This document shows positions 32,328-45,765 of a DNA stretch of 64,000 bases, one piece after another. The DNA lies in contig CM033408.1 in assembly GCA_019426215.1 (NCBI GenBank), positions 11,163,077 through 11,227,076 of the forward strand, given 5' to 3'. Position 1 is the stretch's first letter; each line of letters begins with the position of its first letter. The notes under the pieces are model-generated. The model did not search any database and had not been told where the DNA came from. It saw nothing but the letters and a program-made list of their open reading frames with translations. Made by a program: the position numbers and the translations under genes. The DNA comes from Buddleja alternifolia (lineage: Eukaryota; Streptophyta; Magnoliopsida; Lamiales; Scrophulariaceae).

Positions 32328-33950
32328 TGGATCCTTAGTGTAAAAACGCCGAAAAAAATATTTCGGATTCCTAATCTTGGATCACTTTAAACGAATTAAT
32401 GATTTTTGACAATTTTCCAAAAACTTAAACGAAATAGATTACCTTATCAATTTCGTATATTTCTTCGCGTAATAGTAACTCCCCGGCTCCTGTCTCTAAA
32501 GATCCACGCGAACGACCTTAAAAGTTCTTCCAAAGCTTCCTCGTTTATGTGGTGGACCGCTAGGGCAAGCTATGGAGGAGGGAGAATTGTTTTTCTCTTG
32601 TGTTATGTAATTAGTTAAACCCTTAATTGACTTGTTAGTGTTGGAGTTACCTTATAACTCTTTTTACTTAGTAAAACAAGTTAAGGAGTCTTCCATTACT
32701 CCTTGATGGACGCTCCCTAGGGCTTCCATGACGTGGGTGGGCTTTGTTGGCCCATTCAACTTAGCCCACCTATTTAACATGTATTTAATTTAAATGTTAT
32801 TTAAATTTCAATACATATTAAATATTAATTAATTCTTAATTAATTAATCTTCAATTAAATAATTTAATTTAATCTCATTAAATTAAATGTTAATTCATTG
32901 ATTTAACCAATAAATCAATGCATCCATTTATCGCATCTTTCTAAAAGATAACACAAAAGACATCCCGTTTTTTCTTATAGCGCGACTCTTTAGGTTCGTC
33001 TCAATTGGCAATGGGAGGAATACCAAATGTGAGTGTCATCTAGCCATCCCGTGGACTCACATCGTACCCAACTGAGTACGAAATTAATAAATCATTTACG
33101 AACATCTATACCATAAATACCATATGAGTATAAGCCCTTCACTATGTATCCCGATCAAGTGAGAGCATGGTTTATGTCAAACTCACTGAACTTGATTACT
33201 GTGCTTGTAATCATATCATGATGAAATTACCAACTACCCTTCATGTCCCCACATGAGTTAGTTTCATTGCTTTGGCCAAAGACTTATAATTTCCTATGCA
33301 CATGATTGAATATGATACTTTCTTGTTTACTATCGAGACTGTGAACCCCTTCTTGGCGATCACTGAACACTGCTACTTGACTCATTGAGATCGCACTTCA
33401 TGGTCGGCCCCATCCAAGGTAATTGGGCCTAACTACTCTAGTAATAGATTCAACAGCACAAACACATTGTTCATGAACCCTTAGGTCTAAGCCCCACACA
33501 TACTATTATGGTTAGTAATCCAATCATTGACAGTCACCGAGTAAATACCTATGTGATTGGATTACTATGAGCCATGTTCAAATATATCAATTCGATTGAT
33601 ATATCTATTGACATGTGTCTCACTATCCCATAGTGTTCGACTGGCACTCCTTGTCAGAACATGTGTCATACAAGTCGAATCTTAATGCCCGATTAAGATT
33701 CCTTGACTTGTGAACCTCCTTTTTGAGTGATTAGGAATAAGACTCTCCCCGTGCCATATCTTTACTCCATAAAGGGCAAAGAGTGAACCTCGATACACAA
33801 GGACTGTTTGTTCAATACTAATTTAATGCCACAAAGTTTTACATGAACTGAATAATAGTTTTCTTTTATTAATTATTAGTTTGTACAACATTATTGAATA
33901 CCCTATACAATCTATTTGTCCTCATTGGCATCTAGGGCATATACCTAACA
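32328..33950 (-). repeat. Copia-3 3' LTR
   Basis: About 1620 bp, homologous to 41262-42890. It ends ACCTAACA at 33950. The outer end reads TGGATCCTTAG instead of TGTTAGGAATCC, so it has been changed by mutation or a small deletion. Confidence 0.82.
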
Positions 33951-33962
33951 ATTTCCCACTTG
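33951..33962 (-). other. polypurine tract of Copia-3
   Basis: ATTTCCCACTTG on the plus strand, directly next to the 3' LTR, matching the Copia-1 and Copia-2 tracts. Confidence 0.8.
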
Positions 33963-33965
33963 TAC

Positions 33966-35816
33966 TCAATGCCAATCACTATGGTATCTAATACCCATCT
34001 TATCAAGATGTTTCTCTAGCACCGCCTGCGCCAATGGCTTAGTGAGTGGGTCAGCCACGTTTTCCGCTGAGGTTATTTTCTGCACGGCGATGTCGCCTCT
34101 TCCAACGATTTCTTGAATTATATGATAGCTCTTCTCTATGTGTTTGGATTTATTGTGAGACCTTGCTTCCCTAGTTTGCTCAATGTCTCCATTGTTGTCA
34201 CGCCATACTGGCAACGGAAGCTCCACACTAGGAACAACTTGAAGTTCAACCATGAACTTCTTAATCCAAACAGCTTCCTTGGCTACCTCCGAGGCTGCCA
34301 CATATTCAGCTTTAATGGTCGAATCAGCAGTTGTGCTTTGTTTGGAACTTTTCCAAGACACTGGTCCACCGTTCAGAGTGAATATGAAACCAAAAGTGGA
34401 TTTTCGGTCATCGATATCTAACTGAAATTCAGAATTTGTATAACCATCCACTATCAATTCTCCATTGTCGTACACCAGAATCATATCTTTAGTTCTTCTC
34501 AAGTACTTCAAGATAGATTTTACGGCGATCCAATGTTCTTTGCCTGGATTAGCTTGAAACCTACTTACCATGCTCACAGCGTAGGCAAGATCTAGTCTCG
34601 TTCATAACATCACGTACATGAGACTTCCTACTGTCGATGCATAGGGAACTGCACTCATCTCCTTTCGATCTTCCTCACTTTGAGGACTCATCTTTTTGGA
34701 AAGATGAATTTCGTGTCTCATAGGCAACAGAACTCTCTTAGAGTTTTCCATCCCAAACCTTTTGAGGACCTTCTCTAAGTAGAGGGCTTAAGAGAGTCCT
34801 ATCATCTTATTCAATCTATCCCTATAGATTCGAATTCCCAGGATGTAGGTAGCTTCTCCCTAGCTTCTCCCAAGTCTTTCATGGAGAATTTGCTTGAAAA
34901 CCATGTCTTTACAGAAGTTAGCAATCCTTCATCATTCCCTATAAGTAGAATGTCGTCTACATATAGCACCAGGAATATGATCTTGCTCCCACTGCCATTT
35001 TTATAGACACATGGTTCATCCTCGTTCTTGATGAAGTCGTAGCCCCGCACTTCTTCATCAAAACAAAGGTTCTAACTGCGAGAGGCCTGCTTGAGTCCAT
35101 AAATGGACCTGTTCAACTTGCAGACCTTATGAGAATCTGCACTAGATATGAAACCTTTGGGCTATTCTAGATAGATCTCCTCCTCGAGGAGTCTATTCAA
35201 GAACACGGTCTTCACATCCATTTTCCAGATTTCATAATACATGTATACAGCTATTGAAAGTAGAATTCTGATGGATTTGATCATAGCAACTGGTGAAAAG
35301 GTTTCCTCACAATCAATGCCCTCCTTTTTGAATATATCCTTTCGCCACTAGCCTGGCCTTATAGGTATCCACCTTTCCATCCGGACCAATCTTTCTCTTG
35401 TAGATCCATTTATATTCAATGGGTACAATACCCTTGGGTAGATCGGTCAGAGTCCAGACTTGGTTCGAATACATCAAATCCATTTTTACTTTCATAGCTT
35501 CATGCCATTTTACATAATCCATGTCCATCATTGCCTGGTCATAACTAGAGGGATCGTCTCCATGGTATCCTTCTGCTACTGCATACATGTTTTGCTCTCC
35601 CTGTAGCAGATAACCATATCTCTCAGGCGGTTGAGATACTCTAAATGACCTATGCATTGACGGTTATGTCATTCCCGGTTAGGGTTGGGTCTCTTGAACA
35701 GTAACTTCTGAAGGAGATTCGTTTTGTTCTTCAAGAAGAATACTTCTACCAGCTCCTCCTTCTCGAATGAACTCTTCCTCGAGAAAGATTGCCTGTAAGG
35801 CAACGATGATCCGTTG
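33966..35816 (-). pseudogene. Copia-3 reverse transcriptase and RNase H, broken
   Basis: The minus-strand C-terminus is RYHSDWH, with the stop at 33966. RNase H (33966-34577) has TTADSTIKAEY. The polymerase palm keeps LYVDDILLIGND (34811-35050), with its N-terminal part at 35313-35657 (the [20 protein letters not shown] region). Frames are separated by stops and shifts near 34600, 34800, 35060-35310 and 35660. The solo LTR at 35817 separates it from the integrase. Confidence 0.9.
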
Positions 35817-37472
35817 TGTTGGATTTTATTGCATGAAAATGCAGCGGAAGATAAATATTTAAAAGCCCAAGTGGTTCATCTCGATTTCACATATTCAAAT
35901 TGTGTTTCGAATTCATGTACCGTTCTTCGCGTATGTTGAATTTTGAACCAGCTTTCGCAATCCTTTCTTGAACAGCAAATTTATCGCTGTCTCTAAATTG
36001 CTATGACGGAGTCAAAAGCGAAAAATCCCTTCTTCTTCTTCTTGAAAGATGGCTAGAGAGAGAGAGAGAGAGAGAGAGGGTTTGGAGAGTTTTTGACTTG
36101 GAGAGAAAGTTATGATTCTTGACTTGTTATTATTTTCACTAAGTAGTACATTTATACTACACTAGAAAACAATAACCCTAGGCAACTTAACCATTATGGA
36201 CGCCCACTTTAGGCCTTTTGAAGCCTTCGGGCTTTTGTCCATTTAATTTGTTTTAATTAATTAAATAATTAATGTTATTTATCCAATAAATAAATTTAAT
36301 TAATTAACTAATTAAATCCATTTTAATTCTATAAATAATTTCCTCTGGGAAATTAATTAACTCATTAACTTAATTAATAAATAAAATCATCTAATGATTA
36401 ATTAATTAATTAATTGCGATATCCAATACCGAAAAATTCTCTCAAGTCTATTCCATGATTTTTCCTTTTGCAATTCCTTTAAGCGCGACTCTTTAGGTTC
36501 GTTTCAAAAGGCAATTGGGAGGAATCCAAAAGGATGGGAGTAACACCTAGCCAGTCAAGTGTCTCACATCGTATCCCAATTGAGAATGAATGAATAGGAT
36601 CATTCCAAACCTTTTACGGCTGTGAATACCGTACGAGTATAAATTTTTTATTCATATATCCCAGTCAAGTGAGAGTCATGGTTTAGTCAAACTCACAGGA
36701 CTTGACCATATGCTTAGTTCATAATGAATCGAGGTCTATGAGTATACCTTCATGTCCGACATGAGTATCTTTTTATGTTTTGTCCAAAGACTTTTGACCT
36801 CATTCATTCATGACTGCATGGATATTTTGCTCATTCACTTATGAGAGAATAAATTCCATTTTGCCATTCCGTTAAGACTACTACTTGCCCATCAAGTCGC
36901 ACTTCGAGGTCGACCCCACCAATGGATGAATTAGATTTAACTGCTCTAATGACAGACTTGATGTCACAAGTACATCTTCAACTGGATTGCTCAGGTCTAA
37001 GGTTCAGGCGTACCTATCACAACTTATCGGTTTTGTTATTGACTGTCAGTGAGTGAAAACCCATGTGACAAAATCGATGCGAGTCATGTTCAAACATATC
37101 AGTCTAACTGAGATGTATATGATATAAGTTCCCACTACCATTCCCATAGTGATTGACTGGCACTTTCTCTGTCAAAACTTACATCATATAAGTCTCTATT
37201 CTGTATTGATGTCCGGTCAATTCTTTCTTCGACTTGCGAATCAAAATTAGATAATAAGGATCAAACTCTTCTAGTGCCATTCTTCCTAGCCCATAGGAAG
37301 TAGAAGGTTTGCCTTATTATCAAGGACTTCACGTTGTTTATGAAAACCTTACAAATGCCTATAAGAAAATAACACAATAATGCCTTATTATACGAAATTA
37401 TATTGTTTAGTTACAAATCAATGCCCTATAAATCTATCCTCTTTATGGCATTTGAGGGCATAAATATTAACA
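35817..37472 (-). repeat. solo LTR of a Copia-2-like family
   Basis: 1656 bp from TGTTGGATTTTATTG to ATTAACA with no internal region. Flanks are CGTTG (35812-35816) and CTTTG (37473-37477), a five-base duplication with one change; the uninterrupted sequence in Copia-2 reads CTTTG at this codon. It carries the GCGCGACTCTTTAGGTTCGT block near 36483 and a GA run near 36055. It was probably formed by LTR-LTR recombination. Confidence 0.9.
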
Positions 37473-39493
37473 CTTTGATCATCATGCAGGTAGAAAAGGC
37501 ATCCCATGGAATCCTCAGGATATCCAACGAATCATCCTTTTAAGGACCTAGCCTCCAACTTCTCGGTCTTGGTCTTTTTCACATAGGTAGGACAACCCCA
37601 TATCCTTATGTGCTTCAGATTAGGCTTCCTTCCATGCTATATTTGATACGATCGTTAGGAACAGATTTGGAGGGGCACCTGTTCAAAATATAAGCTACTG
37701 TAAGCAATGCATGCCCCCACAATGAAATGGGCAGATCTGTGTAGCTGAGCATGGATCGTACCATGTTAAACAAAGTTTGATTCCTTCGCTCTGCTACGCC
37801 ATTCAATTGTGGAGTAGCTGGAGGAGTTAGCTGTAACATTATGCCATGTTCTCTTAAAAACTGGTCAAATTCTGCACTCATATACTCGCCACCTCGGTTA
37901 GACCGAAGTGCTTTAATATGTGCCCGGTTTGGTTTTCGACCAAAGTCTTGAATTCAAAGAAGCTTTCTAATGATTCAGACTTGTACTTCATCAAATACAC
38001 ATAGTCATACCTAGATGGTCCTCGGTAAATGTAATGAAGTACTGAAAACCACCGGGGGCCACATTTTCAAAAGGACCACACACGTCTGTATGAACTAATC
38101 CTAAGACTTCAGAGGCCCTTTTAAATTTCCCTGTGAAGGGGGACTTGGTCATCTTGTCTTGGATATAAGACTCACAAGTGGGATAGGGATCCGGTCCCAA
38201 TGAGTCTATGACTCCATCCTTTTCTAACTCGTGTAGTCTATGATCCCTGACATGACCCTGTCTTAAGTGCCAGATTTGTCTTAGGTTCATGTCATACAAA
38301 CCGCGTTTTCTTGTTACAGCATTGGCGTTACAATTATTTTGGACATTAATATAGTATAAACAATTTATTAAAGACGCACTGTCTACACATTCATTTCCGA
38401 AATAAATGTTGCAAGAATTGTTTACAAAGGAAAATGAATATCCTTTCCTGACCAAAACAGGAATAGAAACAATATTCTTAAGCCCATTGGGCAAAACAAG
38501 GCAATTGTCTAACAATAATAAATGTCCAGTAAATAATCTAATGGAAGTGGTGCCAATGTGATTGGCTGCTACACTATGTCTGCTGCCAACATTGATCATC
38601 ACTTCTCCATGCTCCAGCTTTTTACTTCTTTCCAGCTCCTGATTCAAAACACACACATGAGCACTTGCCCCAGAGTCTAGAATCCAGCAAAATGAAAATA
38701 TAGTAACAGAACAATTTGTTTCCAAAACATTAAGTTCTATATCTAAAGTAATGTCAGCTCTCAGCCTGGAATAGTCACGTTTCCACTTGTCCACTTCCTG
38801 GCAGTGGATACATGTTCTTGCAACTTTAGGGCGCTTTTTTCCTCTCTTAGAAGCATTCCTTATACCGAGCAGTCCATTCAGAGGTAAATCTTCATCCCTT
38901 TCTTTCCTCAAAAGAGCTTTCATGTACACAAGTCGTCTTTAAGATCTAGTAAAGATCCTCCCAGGTCATCTCCCTCAAGGTCAGTGACAAAGGCAGAGAA
39001 ACATTTAGGAAAAGATTGGAGAATGAGATTTACTTGTAGATGAAAATCCATGAAACTTCCCAGAGTTTGGAGCATGCTTATCATGGATATCATGTTCATA
39101 ACATGAGGTGCCACTTCATCATTCTCTCCCATTCTTGCTTGCAATAGCTCCTTCGATAGATAGTACCGAATCGACTTTCCATGTTCCCCGAACATTTCCT
39201 CCAAATGAATCAAAATTGACTTGGGACTATCCATATCCAAATGAATGTATCTCAAGTCTTTGCTCATAGATTGCAATATGTAGCTAGTGATCCTCTGAGC
39301 ATCAGAGTTACATCTCTTGTATTCTTTCAGAACAGATTCTCCTTCCTCAGCCCAGCAAAGTCGGACCATCTTGCTCCAGAATATGCTCAAGTGACTTTTT
39401 CTAGAGACCAGCCCTTAAATTCTTGACCCAGTCATTGTAGTTTGGTCCAGTGAGGACATATTTCTCAAGCATTGTTGGTAATGGGTTAACCAT
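37473..39493 (-). pseudogene. Copia-3 gag, protease and integrase, broken
   Basis: Gag starts at ATG 39491-39493 with the LTGPNYNDW opening, and a stop follows within about 30 codons. Frames 38920-39390 (gag) and 37991-38929 (312 residues: knuckle, protease, integrase N-part) overlap at a shift. The zinc knuckle is degenerate (CIHCQEVDKWKRDY lacks the His and the last Cys). The protease WILDSGAS is intact. The integrase has HTDVCGP (about 38090) and GVAERRN (about 37800), with a shift between 37885 and 37990. Not functional. Confidence 0.9.
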
Positions 39494-41247
39494 TTTGAGA
39501 GAGATATATTGACTGCAGAAAATAAACCAAGATTTCATTAGATAATTATGTTGTACCCAAGTAAAATCAGGACTTTAATTTTAACTTGGCTCCCACTGCA
39601 TTTTTTGAACCATTGCATTCCCACTGCAATGAACGGAAATCTTGTTGGAAAGATTTTGTAGTGAGTAACTGAGTTTTTCAAAAAAAAATTCAATGAGTTG
39701 CAATCTGTAACGATGTATAGCTCATTAAAAATTTCAAAGTGGCGTGCCACGGCAATCAGTCCAACTGATGGTTCAATCCCCCTTTTGCTCATGGATCATT
39801 TAACCTCATCCTGTAATGGAATATTGGTAGTGATCCATCTAAGTACTTTCCCATCAACTCCTATCGATCTAACAGTTGAATCTTATCTTGCAACCTGTAA
39901 CTGTGTATGGGATAAGATTTGCTTCGATCGATGGCATCAAATGCACTTAAAGATCTTCGAATTATGAGTTCATGCATAACCCCCATTAGTCGGGACGATG
40001 CCATGCACAACTCATAACTCTATCTCTCTAAGTTTGATGGAAATCCGGGATATCCAATTCCCCTTACTTTCTTAGTATGATTTTTATGGGAGAATTTGTT
40101 AATTAATCAAGGTCTCACTTTGCACATTATTCCAATTCATGCATATGTGGTATTATATTAAGCATGCATAATAGAAAACGTAGTTCTTCTATCAACATGC
40201 TATCCATGGACTTTCTAGATTGATCTAAGCCAATAGATCAATCAAGGGGATAGGGACCTATATCAAATCTAATCTTGATATGCTCCGAGCTCCAAGCTTC
40301 ATGAAGGTCCTACCTTTTCTAGTTACATAAAATTGAAGCGCCCTATACATTACACTACCGAAAAATAAAAGTACAAACTGGGGGGGCATTATTCGGCCCA
40401 ATACAACCCAGATAATACAAAGCGGTAAAACCCTAAGTTCATGGATGCATCCACCACAACATACATCAAAGCATGTAAATAAACTGTCTAAGATTATGTT
40501 GGCTTTTACTTTTAAAATCCAAAGTAAGCTCATGCCTAATTAAATCTAATTTACTTATGAAATAGATAATTGAATTTCAATTTAAAAGAATAAATCCAAT
40601 TTATTATTTAAGAAATAAGTCTAACTTATTATTAATTAATTTGAAAAAATTAAATATAGCCCAAAATAAATCCTATTTATTTTAATCGTCACTTATCATA
40701 TATAAAATTCCAAATTTTTAATTTATGATAAAATTAAATCCAATTTAATTACTAAAGTCAAATCCAATTTAATTTTTGGAAAAACAAAATCATTTTGTTA
40801 GGAAAAAGGGAGTTTGACAAATTTCGGGTCAAATTTGTCTATTGGGTCAAACGTAAAAATTATTAATAATTATACATATATAAATACATAAATATATATA
40901 TATATATATATATAATTTTAATCGTTGGGCCGCTGGGCCTTGCCCAGCGCAGACTGATGCAGCCCCGATTGCCGTTGGGCGCCGTCACCCTTTCCCTTTT
41001 CCCTTTTTTTTTCTGTAAATATGCAGCAGCGGTGCTGCTGCAGGTTCCAACGTGCAGTGGCTCTGTCGCTGTTTTGCGTCGCCAGAGGCGGCCCCGCCGG
41101 TGCAATCGGGGTGACAAAACGGGGCGATAAATTTTTCAAAATTTTAGTTTTGAATATCCAATACAAAGCCAATAAAATCCAATTTTAAAAATCTAATTTT
41201 TACCAACATAATCTCAAACGGGAAAAATCATTAATTGCGTTAAAGTC
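39494..41247 (-). other. untranslated leader of Copia-3
   Basis: 1.75 kb from the primer site to gag without a credible frame. Its GC-rich patch (40918-41125) includes a perfect GCAGCAGC-GGT-GCTGCTGC hairpin near 41023-41041. One arm of that hairpin is deleted in the copy A fragment near 3290. The five-hairpin module lies at the gag-proximal end. Confidence 0.8.
39692..40243 (-). promoter_or_regulatory. five-hairpin RNA module in the Copia-3 leader
   Basis: Plus-strand arms: H1 GATTGATCTA 40218-40227 with TAGATCAATC 40234-40243, six-base loop. H2 TTATGAGTT 39962-39970 and TGCAT 39973-39977 with ATGCA 40003-40007 and AACTCATAA 40009-40017. H3 AATCTTATC 39879-39887 with GATAAGATT 39911-39919. 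H4 ATGGATCA 39791-39798 with TGATCCAT 39831-39838, plus inner ACC/GGT. H5 AATGAG 39692-39697 with CTCATT 39721-39726. The H3 and H5 loops are both 23 bases, ending TTGCAA in the RNA sense. H5 ends 199 bases before the gag ATG. Confidence 0.78.
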
Positions 41248-41260
41248 GGCTCTGATACCA
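41248..41260 (-). other. primer-binding site of Copia-3, complete copy
   Basis: GGCTCTGATACCA on the plus strand, one base before the LTR that starts at 41262. Confidence 0.92.
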
Positions 41261-41261
41261 C

Positions 41262-42890
41262 TGTTAGGAATCCTTCAGGTAAAAACACAGCGGAATAAAA
41301 AAAATTGAATTCCTAATCTTGGATCACTTTAACGAATTAATGATTTTTGACAGTTTTCCAAAAACTTAAACGAAATAGATTACCTTATCAATTTCGTATA
41401 TTTCTTCACATGACAGTAACTCCCAAACTCCTATCTCAAAAGATCCACGCGAAACGAACCTTCAAAAGTTCTTCCAAAGCTTCCTCATTTAAGTGGTGGA
41501 CGGCTAGGGCAAGCTATGAAGGAAGGAGAGTTGTTTTTATCTTGTGTTATATAATTAGGTTAAAACCCTTAATTGACTTGTTAAGTATTGGAGTTACCTT
41601 GTAACTTCTTTTACTTAATAAATAAGTCAAGGAGTCTGTCATTACTCCTTAATGGACGCTCCCCTAGGGCTTCCATAGGACGTGGGCCCATTCAATTTAG
41701 CCCACCTATTTAACATGTATTTAATTTAAATCCTATTTAAATTCTAATACATATTAAATAATTAATTAATAATTAATTAATTCCTAATTAATTAATATTC
41801 AATTAAATAATTTAATTCAATCTTACTAAATTAAATATTTAATTCATTCGTCCATTTAATCACATCTTTCCAAAAGATTAACACAAAAGAAACCCCATTC
41901 GTTTCTTATAGCGCGACTCTTTAGGTTAGTCTCAATTGGCAATGGGAGGAAATACCAAAGGATGAGAATGTCACCTAACCAGTACCGTGGACTCACATCG
42001 TAACCCAATTGAGTACAAAATGAACAAATCATTTACGAACCTCTAGACCATAAATACCATATGAGTATAAGCCCTTCACTATGTATCCCGATCAAGTGAG
42101 AGTCATGGTTTATGTCAAACTCACTGAACTTGATTACTGTGCTTGTAATCATATCATGGTGAAATTACCAAACTACCCTTCATATCCCACATGAGTTAGT
42201 TTCATTGCTTTGGCCAAAGACTTATAATTTCATATGCACATGATTGCATAGGATACTTTCTCATTTACTATCGAGACAGTTAATCCCATCTTAGCGATCA
42301 CTGAACAACTGCTACTTGACTCATTGAGATCACACTTCGAGGTCAGCCCCACCAAAGGGTGAATTGGACCTAACTACTCTAGTAACAGATTCAACAACAC
42401 AAGCACATTGCTCATGAACCCTCAGGTCTAAGGCCCACGCATACTAATATGGTTAGTAATCCAATCATTGACAGTCACCGAGTAAATACCCATGTGATCG
42501 GATTACTGAGAGTCATGTTCGAATATATCAATTCCATTGATATATCTATGACACGTGTCTCACTATCCTATAGTGTTCGACTGGCACTCCTTGTCAGAAC
42601 ATGTGTCATACAAGTCAAATCTTAATGCCCAATTCAGATTCATTGACTTGTGAACCCCCTATTTGAGTGATCAGGAATAAGAATCTCCTCGTGCCACATC
42701 TTTATTCCATAAAGGGCGAAAAGTCAACCTCGATACATAAGGATTGTTTGTTCAATACTTATTTGATGCGACAAAGTTTTACATGAACTGAATAATAATT
42801 GCCTTTTATTAATTATTAGTTTGTACAACATAATTGAATGCCCTATACAATCTATTTGTCCTCATTGGCGTCTAGAGCATATACCTAACA
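41262..42890 (-). repeat. Copia-3 5' LTR, copy B
   Basis: 1629 bp, TGTTAGG to CCTAACA, nearly identical to 3516-5158. It lacks about 14 bases around 41688 compared with copy A. Confidence 0.88.
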
Positions 42891-44471
42891 CACGATCCAA
42901 AAATGCACACCGCTTTTTAAGTGGAAACAAGACCGCGGTCTAGACCGGGGTTCACTTTTTTGGATACCTAGACTTGGAGAGAGACCTTTCACCTACCTAA
43001 AGGACTTTTATTTCTCTCCAAGACCCAAGGAAGACATCCAAATTCCCAAGGAAGCTTGAAGAGTCAATTATCATCATCAATGCTTTCACTTCTCGTAATA
43101 GGGAGTTCTTCAATTCCCCATTTTAAAATAGTTCTTAGCTTTATCATTTAGCGAATTTGAATTTCTCTTTGTTACAATTATGAACTAAGTGATAGTGTTA
43201 GGTGCCCGGTGAGCTATTTGTTTTGGGCTCTGCCGTCTTAAATGTAAAACACTATGACAATTTTATTTTAAATATATTGAATCTTTTTATTTGGCATGCT
43301 TCTTTATTGTTATCACTTGTGTTAGTATAGGTAAATATCCCATGGATTACATATGGTTGGGGGAGCGGTCGGGATACCTATGGAATGCTCTCAAAGGCTG
43401 TAATCCTAAATAATATTCCAAGTCATGTAGGGTGTGAGATGTGGGATAACACAGACCTCACCAAAACTTGTTCATGCATGTAACTCTCCCAAGAGGTCAA
43501 TGTGTTCCATTGTCGATGGCAAGTATGGCAATACATGTAGGAAGAATCATACTTTGGGTGAGTATGGAATTGCATGGCCCCGCTAAGGATTTCTAGTTTG
43601 TACTGTCGAACATGGAGTCCTTGGGTTTCGTAGTGTGATCTTAGTTGTTAGACCTGGGATGTCATTGGAAAGGGTATTACCCACTATACTTTGATATGCA
43701 GGTTCACTCCAGGAGATTCATATGGCGTGTATGTTCTGTATAGTTTGGTAATACAGTGAAACAAGTGGCAGCACGAGTACCCAGTATTTTCTATGATGTT
43801 GCAAGAATCTAAATGATCGATGAAACCCTTTGATCAAAGCATTTGTCTTCTAAGAGGGATTGGTGGTCCCGGCTTGGAAGACTGGATCAGTAGATATCAC
43901 AACACAGTCATAGTTTCTAAGGTTATTAGGATTCGACCGTCGCCATACCCTAGACCATGGAAAGAAAACTGATGAAGGGATTCTACTCACATGACGATCG
44001 TAATTCAGATAGGTTTGCTTTTCATCGTTGACATCTAGGAAGTCGTGGCGACGTTGATAGACATCGAACCACGACCAATAGGTGCCTTGAGTTAATTTAG
44101 TGAAGTTAATCCAAGGTCTAGTTAATTATTGAGAATAATTAATCTAGCCTATGGAAGGACTTATTGCTATCTTGTCAATGAGCCTGAGGGGTCACACATA
44201 ACTTAATGTAATACCTATTGGCTAGTTAATTCTTTGTGAATTAATGAAAGGATTAATTAAATGAATTTAATTAACCAAGAAAAAAGAATTTAATATATGG
44301 TATTAATTAATGGTCCTAATTTAATATTGAAATATTAAATTGGGAAGGAATAATTAATTAATAAAAGAAAGAAAAATAAAATATATATATATACACACAC
44401 ACACATATATGTGAGCGTGTGCATGTTTATGTATGTGTGGAATTTTGGTGGAAAGATTTGTCTTGCTCACC

Positions 44472-44522
<51 letters not shown>

Positions 44523-44684
44523 TCTTATAAATATAGTTGGTAAGATCTTTAAGTTGCTTAAGTTAACTAATTAAAAGAAAAGATCTTATAAGATATATAT
44601 ATATATATTAATATCTTATAAATATATTTGCTAAGATCTTTAAGTTGGTTAAGTTAACTAATTAAAAAAAAGATCTTATAAGAC

Positions 44685-44715
<31 letters not shown>

Positions 44716-44901
44716 CATATAAGGATATTGGATACATATGAGAATATCTAATTAGTTGGAAAGGAATCCAACTAATTGAGGAAAGAAAATAAAAGAAAAT
44801 AAAAATAGAATATATATATATTAGAGAGAGAGAGTCCACAAAAATGGAAATACACACACATGCAAGCCTCCTTCCCTGACAACTAGGGGCATGCATGTGT
44901 A

Positions 44902-44934
<33 letters not shown>

Positions 44935-45035
44935 GATATTGGATACATATGGGAACATCTAATTAGTTGGAAAGGAGTCCAACTAATTGAGGAAAGAGAA
45001 TAAAAGAAAATAAAAATATATGTATCCAATATCCT

Positions 45036-45076
<41 letters not shown>

Positions 45077-45141
45077 CACATGCATGCCCCTAGTTGTCAG
45101 GGAAGGAGGCTTGCATGTGTGTGTATTTCCATTTTTGTGGA

Positions 45142-45173
<32 letters not shown>

Positions 45174-45401
45174 GTATGTATATTCCTCCCATTTTAAAAT
45201 AATGAAGGTTCAATTGAAAAATCGTACAAGTCCTTTTCTATTATTCTCTCATCTTTTTCTTTCACAAGAATTCTTCCAACTTATGTGTTGAGTACGAAGA
45301 ACACTAAATAAATTCCTAACCCTTTTTCTTCAAAATTCGATATTCTCTTGGCTAGCACTGTTGGAGATAATCGAGGGTATGAGCTAGGGTGTGGATAAAC
45401 T
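42891..45401. other. AT-rich spacer without genes, copy B
   Basis: Counterpart of 5159-7835, with no gene. The TA-rich part (44380-45170) differs in arrangement: the ACACATGCATGC module is inverted at 44822-44900 and direct at 45076-45157, and the 44-bp array is absent. Confidence 0.6.
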
Positions 45402-45727
45402 TGTTGGGAAAAATTGCATAAAATCAAAAACGCAGTGGAAGAATAAGAGTTAAATCCCAGTGGCTCATCTCTATTTCTTGTATTTAAATTGGGTTTTACG
45501 AAATTAATTACCGTTCTCGCGTATGTTGAAATCTGAACTAGCTTTGCAATCCTTTCTTGAACAGCAAATCCGTCGCTGTCTCTAAATTGCCACGCCGGAG
45601 TCAAAAACGAAAACCTCCTTCTTCTTCACCTTGATGGACGGCTAGAGTGAGAGAGAAAGGGAGGAGAGTTTGACTTGGAGAGAGAGTTTCTAAGTTAATT
45701 TTCTTGACCTAGTTATTTTTCACTAAG

Positions 45728-45765
<38 letters not shown>

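Larger units (their letters stand above)
2887..40448. repeat. 37.6-kb duplicated unit, copy A
   Basis: From 2887 to about 26400 this unit matches 40449-64000 at high identity and in the same order. The match includes every nested insertion (Copia-1 in Copia-2, CACTA in Copia-2). Its right end runs into copy B at 40449, so the arrangement is a head-to-tail tandem. Private differences in copy A include a 166-base deletion near 2919, a 44-bp repeat array at 7058-7236, and several frameshift or stop changes. Confidence 0.85.
32328..42890 (-). mobile_element. Copia-3 LTR retrotransposon, full-length but decayed
   Basis: Minus-strand element spanning the join of the two duplicated units: 5' LTR 41262-42890, primer site 41248-41260, leader 39494-41247, gag-pol 33966-39493 interrupted by a solo LTR (35817-37472), polypurine tract 33951-33962, and 3' LTR 32328-33950. 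The outer end of the 3' LTR is altered and no matching target duplication is seen. Its LTRs differ more than those of Copia-1, so it is probably the oldest copia here. Confidence 0.88.
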
